From positions 37,320 through 101,319 of the forward strand of contig JAZSKB010000014.1 of assembly GCA_045534635.1 (NCBI GenBank): DNA of 64,000 nucleotides. The letters run 5' to 3'. The stretch's first letter is position 1; the number at the start of each line of letters is the position of its first letter. Positions 8,900 through 17,266 of this stretch are shown piece after piece. Under the pieces are notes generated by a model. It was not told the origin of the DNA and made no database searches. It saw only the letters and a list, made by a program, of their open reading frames with translations. The DNA is from UBA1205 sp045534635 (lineage in GTDB: Bacteria; Bacteroidota; Bacteroidia; Bacteroidales; WCHB1-69). Made by a program: the position numbers and the translations under genes.

Positions 8900-10321
8900 T
8901 CAATTTTTAGGATTTAGTCCTAATTTTTTTGCCTCTTGAAGCATAAATTGATAACAACTATCATATTGATTTTCAATAATTCCATCTAAAATTGCCTCTC
9001 GAATAGCATTTTTTATAATCCCTACTTCTTTACAAGGAGGTAAATTGAATAGTTGCATAATCAATTCGCCACTAATAGGTGGCTGAAAATTACGAATACG
9101 GTCTTTTTCCTCTATTTCTTTCATTTTTTGCCGAACAAGTTCAAAATTTTTTAAGTATTTTAATACTTTTGTTTGATTTTTTGAAGTAATATCGGCTTCA
9201 CAAAGTAACATTAAATCATCTATATCATCTCCTGCATCAAAAAGAAGACGACGTATTGCGGAATCGGTAACTTCTTCTTCTACCAAAGCGATAGGTCGTA
9301 AATGCAATGAAACAAGTTTTTTAACATAATCCAATTTTTCGTTAAGTGGTAACTTTAAACTACGAAAAATTTTAACAACCATTTTAGAACCTATAAATTC
9401 ATGTTGATGAAAACTCCAACCTATCCCTTTTATGTATTTTTTTGTAACTGGTTTACCTACATCGTGCAATAGTGCTGCCCATCGTAACCATAAATTGTTA
9501 CTATTTATGGCAACTTTGTCCAAAACTTCCATAGTGTGATTGAATATTTCTTTATGTCCTTGTCCATCAATAACATCAACACCTTTTAATTGCGAAATCC
9601 ATGGTAAAATTCTTTGTAAAATATTACATTTATCCATAAGCATATAGCCTATAGATGGTTTTGATGAAAGCATTATTTTACGTAATTCATCTGAAATACG
9701 TTCTTTGGAGACAATATCTATTCTATCGGCAACTTGTAAAATTCCTTTGAAAGATTCTGGGGCTATTGTAAAATGCAATTGTGTTGCAAATCGTATCGCT
9801 CTCATGATACGCAAAGGGTCATCGGAAAAGGTTATCGCTGGGTCGAGAGGGGTACGAATAATCTTACGTTGTAAATCCTCTATGCCATTGAATGGGTCTA
9901 TCAATTCTCCATAATGGTCTTGTGTTAAAGAAATTGCCATTGCGTTAATCGTAAAATCCCGTCGATTTTGGTCATCGGTAAGGGTGCCTTGTTCTACTTG
10001 CGGATTGCGGGAATTGTGGGAATATGATTCTTTTCTTGCTCCTACAAATTCTATTTCGGCTCCTTGATAATGAAACATTGCTGTGCCAAAATTTTTAAAA
10101 AAAGACACTTGTTCTTTGTGTAGCCCTACCTTTTCCGCTACTGCTAATGCAAATTCTATACCTTTTCCTATAACAACTATATCTATGTCATTGTTATTTC
10201 TGTGCAAGAATATATCTCGAACAAATCCGCCTACTACGTAAGCGTCTATATTAAGTTCACAACTCACTTGAGAGATGTGCTTAAAAATTGGGTGCCGAAG
10301 CCTATTTGCCAAATTCTGCAT
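8900..10321 (-). CDS. cca: CCA-adding enzyme / tRNA nucleotidyltransferase with HD domain
   Basis: A 473-residue class II polynucleotidyltransferase that builds or repairs the 3' CCA end of tRNAs. The catalytic head shows GGFVRD and the metal-binding DIDIV motif near residues 30-50, then RRDFTINAMA and the nucleotide-recognition DPLRIMRAIRFA region. An HD phosphohydrolase domain follows with LLHDVGKP near residue 285. This head-plus-HD form is the usual one in Bacteroidota. The start is the ATG at 10319-10321, eleven bases after a TATCTTTG box. Confidence 0.93.
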   Translation of the reverse strand: MQNLANRLRHPIFKHISQVSCELNIDAYVVGGFVRDIFLHRNNNDIDIVVIGKGIEFALAVAEKVGLHKEQVSFFKNFGTAMFHYQGAEIEFVGARKESYSHNSRNPQVEQGTLTDDQNRRDFTINAMAISLTQDHYGELIDPFNGIEDLQRKIIRTPLDPAITFSDDPLRIMRAIRFATQLHFTIAPESFKGILQVADRIDIVSKERISDELRKIMLSSKPSIGYMLMDKCNILQRILPWISQLKGVDVIDGQGHKEIFNHTMEVLDKVAINSNNLWLRWAALLHDVGKPVTKKYIKGIGWSFHQHEFIGSKMVVKIFRSLKLPLNEKLDYVKKLVSLHLRPIALVEEEVTDSAIRRLLFDAGDDIDDLMLLCEADITSKNQTKVLKYLKNFELVRQKMKEIEEKDRIRNFQPPISGELIMQLFNLPPCKEVGIIKNAIREAILDGIIENQYDSCYQFMLQEAKKLGLNPKN

Positions 10322-10332
10322 TCGTTTTTCTG

Positions 10333-10340
10333 CAAAGATA
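10333..10340 (-). promoter_or_regulatory. cca: -7 box of cca promoter
   Basis: Reads TATCTTTGCAG on the minus strand directly upstream of the cca start codon. Confidence 0.6.
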
Positions 10341-10377
10341 TAAAAAAATATTTAAATAAAGATAACTATATTTTATT

Positions 10378-10399
10378 AAAAAATTGTATTTTTGCAAAA
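10378..10399 (+). repeat. Left copy of a 22-bp direct repeat bracketing the accessory island
   Basis: These 22 bases (six As, TTGTATTTTTGC, four As) recur exactly at 14201-14222. The copy includes a TAnnTTTG promoter box. The island between the two copies contains only accessory genes, which would fit insertion or recombination at a promoter, although A+T-rich promoter consensus could produce part of the match. Confidence 0.45.
10387..10394 (+). promoter_or_regulatory. -7 box at the left edge of the accessory island
   Basis: TATTTTTGCAAAA on the plus strand. It lies about 165 bases before the metallopeptidase gene and before the hsdS-like remnant, so it may have served the lost gene and now drives the island. 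Confidence 0.5.
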
Positions 10400-10434
10400 T
10401 AAAAATTAACAGACTTGTATTTAACAAACAATAA

Positions 10435-10548
10435 ATCACAACTATAGATATTTTGAAAATTAATACGAAAATAGCGGCGGAAGAAATGGTTTTGGAAAAA
10501 TATGAGAAGGTGATGAAGGGGTTGATGGAGAGGTTGTTGGAAGAATAA
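10435..10548 (+). pseudogene. Remnant resembling the C-terminus of a type I restriction specificity subunit (HsdS)
   Basis: An open segment without a usable start, ending in a stop at 10546-10548. It reads KINTKIAAEEMVLEKYE and then KVMKGLMERLLEE. This amphipathic coiled-coil tail resembles the end of HsdS proteins (pattern K-I-x-x-E-E-x-x-L-E-K-Y-x-x-x-x-K-G-L-M-x-x-L). It is G-rich (gcggcggaa, aaggggttgatgg) compared with its surroundings. With the truncated hsdR starts at 12948 and 14148, it suggests a decayed type I restriction-modification locus. The call rests on pattern memory only. Confidence 0.45.
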
Positions 10549-10557
10549 TATGGAATT

Positions 10558-11562
10558 ATGAATTTAAATGATGTAAAAATGTATCCGATTCACAAATTAG
10601 ATGGAAATATCACACGTATTTTACAAAAGATTGTAAGTGCTGATATTAAAACAAATGTACTAAAAGGACTTCATAATGAAATAAAATATATTGACGAATG
10701 TTCTCATATCTCGGATGTTGCATATATTAACGGAAATGGTAATAATGCACAAGTATATTTGTCTTCAGCGTTTTGTCAGTTTTTATGGCTTATTGATGAT
10801 ATTGCTTTAAAACAAATTGATTTTAATATAATACAAGAAGAATGTTATAAAAACAACATTGATGTTGCTACATATAATAAAAGCACAAAATATCTTATAA
10901 AGAATCCAGAAGTTTTAAAAGTGTTAGCAAATAGATATGGGGTTGATTTCAACCAGTATTATGAATATTTGAAAAGAACCGTTCAACTTTTAGAAAAAAG
11001 TGAGTTTGAGAAAAGCATTAAAGACGATTTTAGTCTTGCTGGTTCTTTGCTTGATCCCAATAGTACTATCAACATGGCTGATTTTAATAAGATAAACATC
11101 AATGGCCTATATGAACAATTAGTAAATTCCGTTTATTGTTATGGAATATCTTTTATTCTTTTGCATGAATTGTCTCATTTCGAATTAGGGCATCTTGATA
11201 AAGATGAGCAAGAAATACAGGATGAGGAAAATGCTGACTATGCTGCGTTTTGGAATATTTATAATGATTTAAAAGGCAGGGAATTATTTTCTGCAAATAT
11301 TGGGATTCTTTGTGCATTATTTTCCTTATTGATGTTGAACCCTAAAATGGAAGATGATGGTGTTCACCCTAAAGAAAGTGACAGAATTTTTTCCATTCTT
11401 GATCAAGTTGGTTTTGATAATTACAAGTATTCGGTGTTAGTGGATAAATTGTTTAAAATGTGGGCGATGTTCTATAAAATTCAAAACTTTCCAAATGTTG
11501 AGGATGATGTTGATAAATCTTTGAAACAAATTCGCTTATTTATGAATAATTATAGGGGTTGA
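10558..11562 (+). CDS. Putative zinc metallopeptidase (HExxH; possibly peptidase U49/Lit-like)
   Basis: A 334-residue soluble protein with the zinc-peptidase motif HELSHFELGH (H203, E204, H207) followed 16-17 residues later by DEENADYAAF. Either E223 or E224 could be the third ligand, as in gluzincins of the U49/Lit or ImmA/IrrE type. There is no signal peptide or membrane span, so it should act in the cytoplasm. In other bacteria such peptidases cleave phage-triggered targets (Lit cuts EF-Tu) or repressors. The N-terminal 200 residues are not recognised. It sits between remnants of a type I restriction locus and upstream of a HEPN-motif protein, which favours a defence role. Function is inferred. 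Confidence 0.6.
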   Translation: MNLNDVKMYPIHKLDGNITRILQKIVSADIKTNVLKGLHNEIKYIDECSHISDVAYINGNGNNAQVYLSSAFCQFLWLIDDIALKQIDFNIIQEECYKNNIDVATYNKSTKYLIKNPEVLKVLANRYGVDFNQYYEYLKRTVQLLEKSEFEKSIKDDFSLAGSLLDPNSTINMADFNKININGLYEQLVNSVYCYGISFILLHELSHFELGHLDKDEQEIQDEENADYAAFWNIYNDLKGRELFSANIGILCALFSLLMLNPKMEDDGVHPKESDRIFSILDQVGFDNYKYSVLVDKLFKMWAMFYKIQNFPNVEDDVDKSLKQIRLFMNNYRG

Positions 11563-11677
11563 AGTGAAAAAAGATTACGTTGCCCAAATATATCAACATT
11601 GAGTATCTTTTTTAGAAAGATATCGCAAGATAAAGAGGTTAGTTAGCAAATAATTGAGTATTAATTTTATTAAAGAT

Positions 11678-12943
11678 ATGAACGGAGTAAGTGACAAACG
11701 AGTCGAATTCTTAGACAACATAATAACAGAGTACATTACTGCAATTTGTTGCATAAACGATTCTTTTTCGGAAATAAGCACTATTTTGACGCAAAAGAAG
11801 AATACTGCAAATAAAAGTATGGACTCTTTCATATTTAATTTGAAACCTGCGAATTCTGAAGATTTCTTTAATAAGCTTAGAAACAAGCCAAGTTATATCA
11901 AAAGGTACAAAACTTTTAGCAAAGATATAGAACGCTCGGAACAAGCGTCTAACATATTACCTCAAAGTCTTTTTATTTCTATCGTTTCTCAATTTGATGT
12001 GCTTATAGCACAATTGATTAAATTTATATATTTGTATTCTGAAAACAAATTGTTAGAATCTGAAAGTCAAATATCTTTTAGAGAAGTGCTTCAGATAGGT
12101 GATATTGAGAAAATCAAAGAAAAATTCATTAATGATAGGATTGATTCTGTGCTGAGAGATTCTCATTCTGAACAAATCAAAACTTTAAGTAAATTAATAG
12201 GTGATGTCTCGTTAGACAAAGTTGATTTTTGGGGAGATTTTATTGAAATGACACAGCGTCGAAATTTGTTTGTTCATAGCAAAGGGGTTGTGTCTTCGCA
12301 ATACATTAGCGAATGTAAAAAAGCTAATAAAAGCTTTGATATGCCAATTGGCTCCATGTTGAAGGTGGATGAAGAGTATTTCTATCATGCATTCTATGTA
12401 TTTTTTTGTATGGGTGTTATGTTGTCACAAGTTATTTCAAGAGTGGTGTTGGGAGAACAATTGTTAGGAGAGATAGATAGTGTATTGAATAACGTAATAT
12501 ATGAAACAATTTGTGAAGGAAAGTATGATATTTCTATCAGATTATCACAATTTGCTACAGATAATACCACTAAGCACAGCAATAAACTAGATGAAAAGTA
12601 TTTTATTTTGAACTATGCCCAAGCATATAAATGGAAAGGGGATAATAAAAAGTGTATAGAAATAATAGGCAAATATGACTTTAGTGAGACAAAAGAAGAC
12701 ATCCTCGTTGCTAAATACGCATTAGAAGATGATATTGAAAATGTTGTAAAGTCTATGAAAACTATTGGAAATACTAGTGATATTATGAATGAAGTGGCTT
12801 ATGCCACATGGGAGATATTCAAAGAAATGAGGCTGAAAGAAGAGTTTCAAAACGCTTTTGAAGAAATATTTCAAAAACCATTATATGATTCTGATGCAAC
12901 AAGTATTGTAGAACAAACAAAAGATAAAATTGAAAAGTCATAA
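11678..12943 (+). CDS. HEPN-motif protein, candidate ribonuclease toxin or defence effector
   Basis: A 421-residue cytoplasmic protein of no family I can name. Its clearest feature is EMTQRRNLFVHSKG, which contains the HEPN RNase signature R-x4-H (R195 to H200, with Asn after the Arg) inside a predicted helical region. HEPN proteins are metal-independent RNases in toxin-antitoxin, abortive-infection and CRISPR systems. The region after about residue 270 is alpha-helical with TPR-like character (FILNYAQAYKWKGDNKKCIEII, DILVAKYALEDD). I use the ATG at 11678; a TTG at 11654 would add eight residues. The 115-base gap after the metallopeptidase gene has no clear promoter, only a small stem near 11608-11627, so the two genes may be co-transcribed. 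Confidence 0.5.
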   Translation: MNGVSDKRVEFLDNIITEYITAICCINDSFSEISTILTQKKNTANKSMDSFIFNLKPANSEDFFNKLRNKPSYIKRYKTFSKDIERSEQASNILPQSLFISIVSQFDVLIAQLIKFIYLYSENKLLESESQISFREVLQIGDIEKIKEKFINDRIDSVLRDSHSEQIKTLSKLIGDVSLDKVDFWGDFIEMTQRRNLFVHSKGVVSSQYISECKKANKSFDMPIGSMLKVDEEYFYHAFYVFFCMGVMLSQVISRVVLGEQLLGEIDSVLNNVIYETICEGKYDISIRLSQFATDNTTKHSNKLDEKYFILNYAQAYKWKGDNKKCIEIIGKYDFSETKEDILVAKYALEDDIENVVKSMKTIGNTSDIMNEVAYATWEIFKEMRLKEEFQNAFEEIFQKPLYDSDATSIVEQTKDKIEKS

Positions 12944-12947
12944 TTAC

Positions 12948-13025
12948 ATGTCTGAATACACCAACGTTGAACACCCCTTTCTCGAAAATTTCATTTCATC
13001 TGAAAAGTGTAATTTTGCAAAGTGA
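12948..13025 (+). pseudogene. Truncated 5' end of hsdR (type I restriction subunit R), copy 1
   Basis: An ATG opens a 25-codon frame reading MSEYTNVEHPFLENF before running out of homology and stopping. The first 13 residues match the conserved start of HsdR proteins (M-x-E-Y-x-x-V-E-x-P-F-L-x-x-L). Forty of these bases recur with two changes at 14148, exactly 1200 bp downstream. The copy is too short to be functional. Confidence 0.6.
13010..13017 (+). promoter_or_regulatory. -7 box upstream of the DUF1016 nuclease gene
   Basis: TAATTTTGCAAAG lies 38 bases before the ATG at 13055 and directly after the first hsdR fragment. Confidence 0.55.
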
Positions 13026-13054
13026 AAGAAGAGAATAAAATGTAAATCAGAAAA

Positions 13055-14128
13055 ATGAACCCAATAGACTCTGATAATAAAATTGTGTCACCGCTGTTGT
13101 CAAAATCTTTGGTAGAAGATTTGCGGCAGATTATAGAGCAGGCACGTGGGTGTGTGGCCGCAACGGTCAACAGCGAACTAACTATGATGTACTGGCACAT
13201 TGGCGAGCGCATCAACCGCGAAGTACTTGGCAACCAACGAGCTGAGTACGGAAAGCAGATAGTCGCGACAGTGTCTCGACAATTGCAAGAAGAATATGGA
13301 AAGAAAGGATTTGAAGAGAGAACAATCCGCCGAATGATGCAGTTTGCGGAAATCTTCCCCGACTTTCAAATTGTGTCAACACTGTTGTCAAAATTGTCGT
13401 GGTCTCATTTCTTGATAGTTATGACAATCAAAGACGAATTGCAACGTGAATTTTATATTACGATGGCAGCATCGGAAAAATGGAGTGTGAGAACGCTTCA
13501 GGAGAAAATCGACGGTATGCTCTACGAGCGCACAGCCATCAGCAGCAAGCCCGATACACTTATCAAGCAAGAACTTTCGCAACTGCGCGATGAAAATGTA
13601 CTCTCGCCCGATTTGGTTTTCAAAAGCCCCTACTTCCTTGAATTCACAGGTTTGAAAGGAATGTACAGCGAGAAGAGTTTGGAAGACAGTCTTGTGACTC
13701 ATTTGGAGCAGTTTATCATTGAGTTGGGCAACGGCTTCAGTTTTGTCGCTCGTCAGAAACGGATGATTATCGACGGGGAAGACTTTTATCTTGATTTGTT
13801 GTTCTATCATCGTCGTCTGCACCGTTTGATTGCTATCGATTTGAAGCTTGGCAGATTCAAGGCTCAATACAAGGGTCAGATGGAACTTTATCTGCGTTGG
13901 CTGGAGCAAAACGAGATGGAACCAGGCGAGGAAACACCGCTTGGCTTGTTGCTCTGCACTGAAGGCGGCGAAGAACAGATTGAACTTCTGCAACTCGACA
14001 AGTCTGGAATCAAGGTCGCCCGATATATGACCGAACTACCGCCAAGAGAGGTTCTGCTGCGTCAAATTCAAAAATCATTGGAATCAGCAAAACTTCGAAT
14101 TGAAAATAAAATCGATGCCGAAGAATAG
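13055..14128 (+). CDS. DUF1016 / YhcG-type PD-(D/E)xK nuclease-domain protein
   Basis: A 357-residue protein of the DUF1016 (YhcG) family. The N-terminal domain (about 20-160) shows the family's YWHIGERI, YGKQIV, GFEERTIRRMM and LSWSHFLIVM segments. The C-terminal nuclease-like domain (about 180-340) has DFYLDLLFYHRRLHRL-IAIDLKLG. D247, D262 and K264 fit a PD-(D/E)xK active site, so catalytic residues appear intact. DUF1016 genes are often embedded in type I restriction loci next to hsdR, and here the gene lies between two truncated hsdR starts. The coding sequence is visibly G+C-richer than the neighbours (CGC, GCC and CTG codons), a sign of recent acquisition. A role in DNA processing or defence is likely but unproven. 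Confidence 0.88.
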   Translation: MNPIDSDNKIVSPLLSKSLVEDLRQIIEQARGCVAATVNSELTMMYWHIGERINREVLGNQRAEYGKQIVATVSRQLQEEYGKKGFEERTIRRMMQFAEIFPDFQIVSTLLSKLSWSHFLIVMTIKDELQREFYITMAASEKWSVRTLQEKIDGMLYERTAISSKPDTLIKQELSQLRDENVLSPDLVFKSPYFLEFTGLKGMYSEKSLEDSLVTHLEQFIIELGNGFSFVARQKRMIIDGEDFYLDLLFYHRRLHRLIAIDLKLGRFKAQYKGQMELYLRWLEQNEMEPGEETPLGLLLCTEGGEEQIELLQLDKSGIKVARYMTELPPREVLLRQIQKSLESAKLRIENKIDAEE

Positions 14129-14147
14129 TATTAATTGTACATTGCTT

Positions 14148-14201
14148 ATGTCCGAATACACCAACGTTGAAGACCCCTTTCTCGAAAAACACAATTCATA
14201 A
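14148..14201 (+). pseudogene. Truncated 5' end of hsdR, copy 2
   Basis: Reads MSEYTNVEDPFLEKHNS and stops. The first 13 codons are the conserved HsdR N-terminus and match copy 1 at 12948 at all but two bases over about 40 bp. Sequence after codon 13 is unrelated to HsdR. It lies directly 3' of the DUF1016 gene, the position where an intact hsdR would begin. Confidence 0.6.
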
Positions 14202-14222
14202 AAAAATTGTATTTTTGCAAAA
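14201..14222 (+). repeat. Right copy of the 22-bp direct repeat bracketing the accessory island
   Basis: Identical to 10378-10399. The copy includes the TATTTTTG promoter box of the following gene, so exact recombination between copies would delete the island and leave a promoter. Confidence 0.45.
14210..14217 (+). promoter_or_regulatory. -7 box upstream of the secreted unknown protein
   Basis: TATTTTTGCAAAA sits 16 bases before the ATG at 14234 and rules out the more upstream in-frame start at 14207. Confidence 0.6.
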
Positions 14223-14233
14223 AAAATAAAAAA

Positions 14234-15106
14234 ATGAATAAGGTACTAACTATTTTGGTTATAATTTTAGGTTTATCATCTACGTTTGCCAATGAAAATA
14301 AACAGAAAAAATCACGAATGATAGACAGATTTCGTTATGAAAAATATATTGACAAACCATTAAAAGAGGCTTCTTATGATATTAGTTCTGGAACAATAAA
14401 ATTTAAATTATCTCTTTGGCAGGACAAAACCGCACAACCTAAAGAGTATAATTGTCAAATGGAATTTTCTCGCTGGCCAAATTATGATTGTTTATTGCCT
14501 CAGATTGCACTTACAATTGAAGATTCTATTCAGGTGATAATGGAAAAAGATTCTATTTATATATTTGATTCACAGAAAAATAAAATTAAATCAGGAGGAT
14601 TTATAGACGCTTGTGATTTTCTTACAAAAAATCAATTTATTTCTTTCTATGCTTATTGGTATGAGTTTGTATATGGAACCGTTACAAATACAAATATTGT
14701 GAAAGATAAAAATTTTATTTCGACACATTTTGAAGTATTAGATGGAAATAAAAAGAAATCTTCTCTTAATCATACAGGTATTTATAATATTAATTATCAT
14801 ATAAATACATATTTCAATACTCCATTATTGCAAAAATACACATACGAACCATCCGCAAAAATGAAAGACAAATACAATTGCGAGAAAATACAATATGAAC
14901 TAATCGCTTTTACTCCAAATGACCTTTTAACAACATGGGCAAATGAAGACAAAGATAAAAAAAGAACTGTAATTATTTTGTTTAAATCCTTTACAAGATT
15001 ACATACAATATGCAATAGTCGCACATATCATGAAACGATAACAGGATGTAATGATATGATACTTTTAGTTTTTGGAGAAAATCAATATCCAAAATTGCGA
15101 CAATAA
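14234..15106 (+). CDS. Secreted protein of unknown function
   Basis: A 290-residue protein with a Sec signal peptide (MNKVLTILVIILGLSSTFA, cleavage about residue 20) and no lipobox, so it is probably periplasmic. The mature part is rich in lysine and aromatic residues (FSRWPNYDCLLPQ, FYAYWYEFVYG) with several cysteines. I recognise no domain. It has its own promoter at the edge of the accessory island and is convergent with tex, 13 bases away. Confidence 0.6.
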   Translation: MNKVLTILVIILGLSSTFANENKQKKSRMIDRFRYEKYIDKPLKEASYDISSGTIKFKLSLWQDKTAQPKEYNCQMEFSRWPNYDCLLPQIALTIEDSIQVIMEKDSIYIFDSQKNKIKSGGFIDACDFLTKNQFISFYAYWYEFVYGTVTNTNIVKDKNFISTHFEVLDGNKKKSSLNHTGIYNINYHINTYFNTPLLQKYTYEPSAKMKDKYNCEKIQYELIAFTPNDLLTTWANEDKDKKRTVIILFKSFTRLHTICNSRTYHETITGCNDMILLVFGENQYPKLRQ

Positions 15107-15119
15107 GAAATCTTTAATT

Positions 15120-17264
15120 CTATTTTTTTATCTCCTCATCATCAAAAACTCTTGATAAAGAAATACGTTTTCTTCGTTCATCAACATCATCAATACGAAC
15201 TTTAATTTTCTGATTGATTTTCATTATTTGATGAGGGTCTTTAATAAATTTTTTCCCCATTTTGCTCACATGCAACAATCCTTCTTGATGAACCCCAATA
15301 TCTACAAAACAACCAAATGCGGCAATATTTACAACAACACCTTGTAAAATCATACCAATTTTAAGGTCGCTAATATCACGAATAGAATTGTCAAATTCAA
15401 AAAGATTGAATTGTTGTCGAGGGTCTCTTCCGGGCTTATCTAATTCGCTCATAATGTCGGTTAAAGTTGGCATACCGATTGTATCAGAAACAAAATCAGA
15501 TAGTTTAACTTGTTGTCGGAGTTCTTTATTTTTTATAAGTTCACCAATAGTACAATGTACCGAAGTTGCCATTTTTTCTACAACGTAATAACTTTCAGGG
15601 TGAACAGCAGAAGTATCTAATGGATTTTTTGCTCCAGCGATACGCAAAAAGCCTGCAGCCTGTTCAAATGCTTTATCTCCAAATCGTTTTACTTTTTTTA
15701 GTTCCGATTTTGAACGAAAAGCACCATTTTCACAACGATAATCAATAATATTTTTTGCTAACACAGGACCAATACCAGAAACGTATGCCAACAATTCTTT
15801 ACTTGCCGTATTAATTTCAACACCAACAGCATTTACGCAACTGGAAACTGTTTCTGTTAGACATTCTTGCAATTTTTTTTGATTCACATCGTGTTGATAT
15901 TGTCCAACACCAATAGATTTTGGGTCTATTTTTATCAATTCAGAAAGAGGGTCTATTAATCGGCGACCGATAGAAACAGCACCTCTAACTGTAATATCGT
16001 GATTAGGAAATTCTTCTCGAGCAATTTCGGAGGCAGAATAAACAGAAGCCCCATTTTCGTTGACCATAACAATAATAGGTTTTTGTTCAAAATCAACGTG
16101 TTTAATAAAATCTTCGGTTTCTCTTCCTGCCGTTCCGTTACCGATAGCGATTGCTTCGACAGCATATTTTTTTGCCAATTCACGAACGGTAGCATTGGCT
16201 TGAAAAACTTCAACTTGAGGAGGATGAGGAAATATTGCAGTATGTTCTAAAAGTTCTCCATGTTGATTCAAAACTACTACTTTGCAACCAGTACGAAAAC
16301 CGGGGTCTATAGCCATAATAACTTTTTCACCCAAAGGCGGAGCCAATAAAAGTTGACGAACATTATTAGAAAAAACGCGAATTGCTTCTTCGTCAGCTTT
16401 TTCTTTTGCTTGTTGTCGCATTTCGGTTTCCATTTGAGGTTGTAGCAAGCGATGATAAGCATCTTCGATAGCGTCTGCCACTTGGTCTGTTGCTGCATTA
16501 TCTCCTTTTAGATGAATACTATCAATAAGTTCTAATGCCGTAATTTCGTCGGGAGCAATTTTAAGTTTAAGAAAACCTTCTTCTTCCCCACGAAACATTG
16601 CAAGAATACGATGCGAAGAAACTTTTTTTAGCAATTCATTATTATTGAAATAGATAGTATATTTTTCACCTTCTTCTTCTTTTCCTGCAATTATTTTTGA
16701 TGAAATTTCTCCTTTTGAAGAAAACAATTTACGCAATTTCGACCTTGTAAATTCATCTTCACAAATATTTTCGGCAATAATATCTCTTGCACCACTGAGA
16801 GCCTCCTCAACAGAATTGACATTTTTTTCAGTATCAACAAATTGTTGAGCCAATTGCTCTACATTGATATTTTTTTGTTTGTAGATTTCTATGGCTAAAG
16901 GTTCCAATCCTTTTTGTCGTGCGATACTTGCTCTTGTTTTACGTTTTGGTTTGTATGGAAGATAAATATCTTCTAATTCTGACAAAGTAAGAGCATTTTC
17001 TATTTTGGCTCTTAATTCTGGGGTAAGTTTCCCTTGTTCGTGAATAGAATTAATGATAACAACTCGACGATTTTCTATATCCATCAGTTGTTTAAACCTA
17101 TCTCTGATAGCAGTAATTTTAACTTCATCCATACTGCCAGTTACTTCTTTGCGATAACGTGCAATAAATGGAATTGTAGCGTTATCGGCAAGTAAATCAA
17201 GAACATTCTTTACATGAATTTCTTGAAGGTTCAGTTCTTGTGCTATTATTTTTGCAAAATCCAT
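15120..17264 (-). CDS. tex: Tex-family S1 RNA-binding protein
   Basis: A 714-residue Tex/YhgF protein, a nucleic-acid-binding factor linked to transcription. In order: the Tex N-terminal helical region (about 1-190, with PFIARYRKEVTGSMDE), the YqgF-like RNase H fold (AIDPGFRTGCKV, about 320-450), tandem helix-hairpin-helix motifs (SGIGPVLAKNI and the following KRFGDKAFEQAAGFLRI), and a C-terminal S1 domain (GCFVDIGVHQEGLLHVS, about 635-705). Length and order are normal. Two bases separate it from the DUF748 gene upstream, so it is probably the last gene of a three-gene transcript. Confidence 0.94.
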   Translation of the reverse strand: MDFAKIIAQELNLQEIHVKNVLDLLADNATIPFIARYRKEVTGSMDEVKITAIRDRFKQLMDIENRRVVIINSIHEQGKLTPELRAKIENALTLSELEDIYLPYKPKRKTRASIARQKGLEPLAIEIYKQKNINVEQLAQQFVDTEKNVNSVEEALSGARDIIAENICEDEFTRSKLRKLFSSKGEISSKIIAGKEEEGEKYTIYFNNNELLKKVSSHRILAMFRGEEEGFLKLKIAPDEITALELIDSIHLKGDNAATDQVADAIEDAYHRLLQPQMETEMRQQAKEKADEEAIRVFSNNVRQLLLAPPLGEKVIMAIDPGFRTGCKVVVLNQHGELLEHTAIFPHPPQVEVFQANATVRELAKKYAVEAIAIGNGTAGRETEDFIKHVDFEQKPIIVMVNENGASVYSASEIAREEFPNHDITVRGAVSIGRRLIDPLSELIKIDPKSIGVGQYQHDVNQKKLQECLTETVSSCVNAVGVEINTASKELLAYVSGIGPVLAKNIIDYRCENGAFRSKSELKKVKRFGDKAFEQAAGFLRIAGAKNPLDTSAVHPESYYVVEKMATSVHCTIGELIKNKELRQQVKLSDFVSDTIGMPTLTDIMSELDKPGRDPRQQFNLFEFDNSIRDISDLKIGMILQGVVVNIAAFGCFVDIGVHQEGLLHVSKMGKKFIKDPHQIMKINQKIKVRIDDVDERRKRISLSRVFDDEEIKK

Positions 17265-17266
17265 TT

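Noticed and set aside
11563..11677. Possible gene remnants between the metallopeptidase and HEPN genes (short frames such as KKDYVAQIYQH)
   Set aside because: The frames are too short to assign to any family; they may be chance readings.
13388..13993. A 201-codon minus-strand frame opposite the DUF1016 gene
   Set aside because: It is an antisense shadow of a G+C-richer real gene, with no promoter and no domain.
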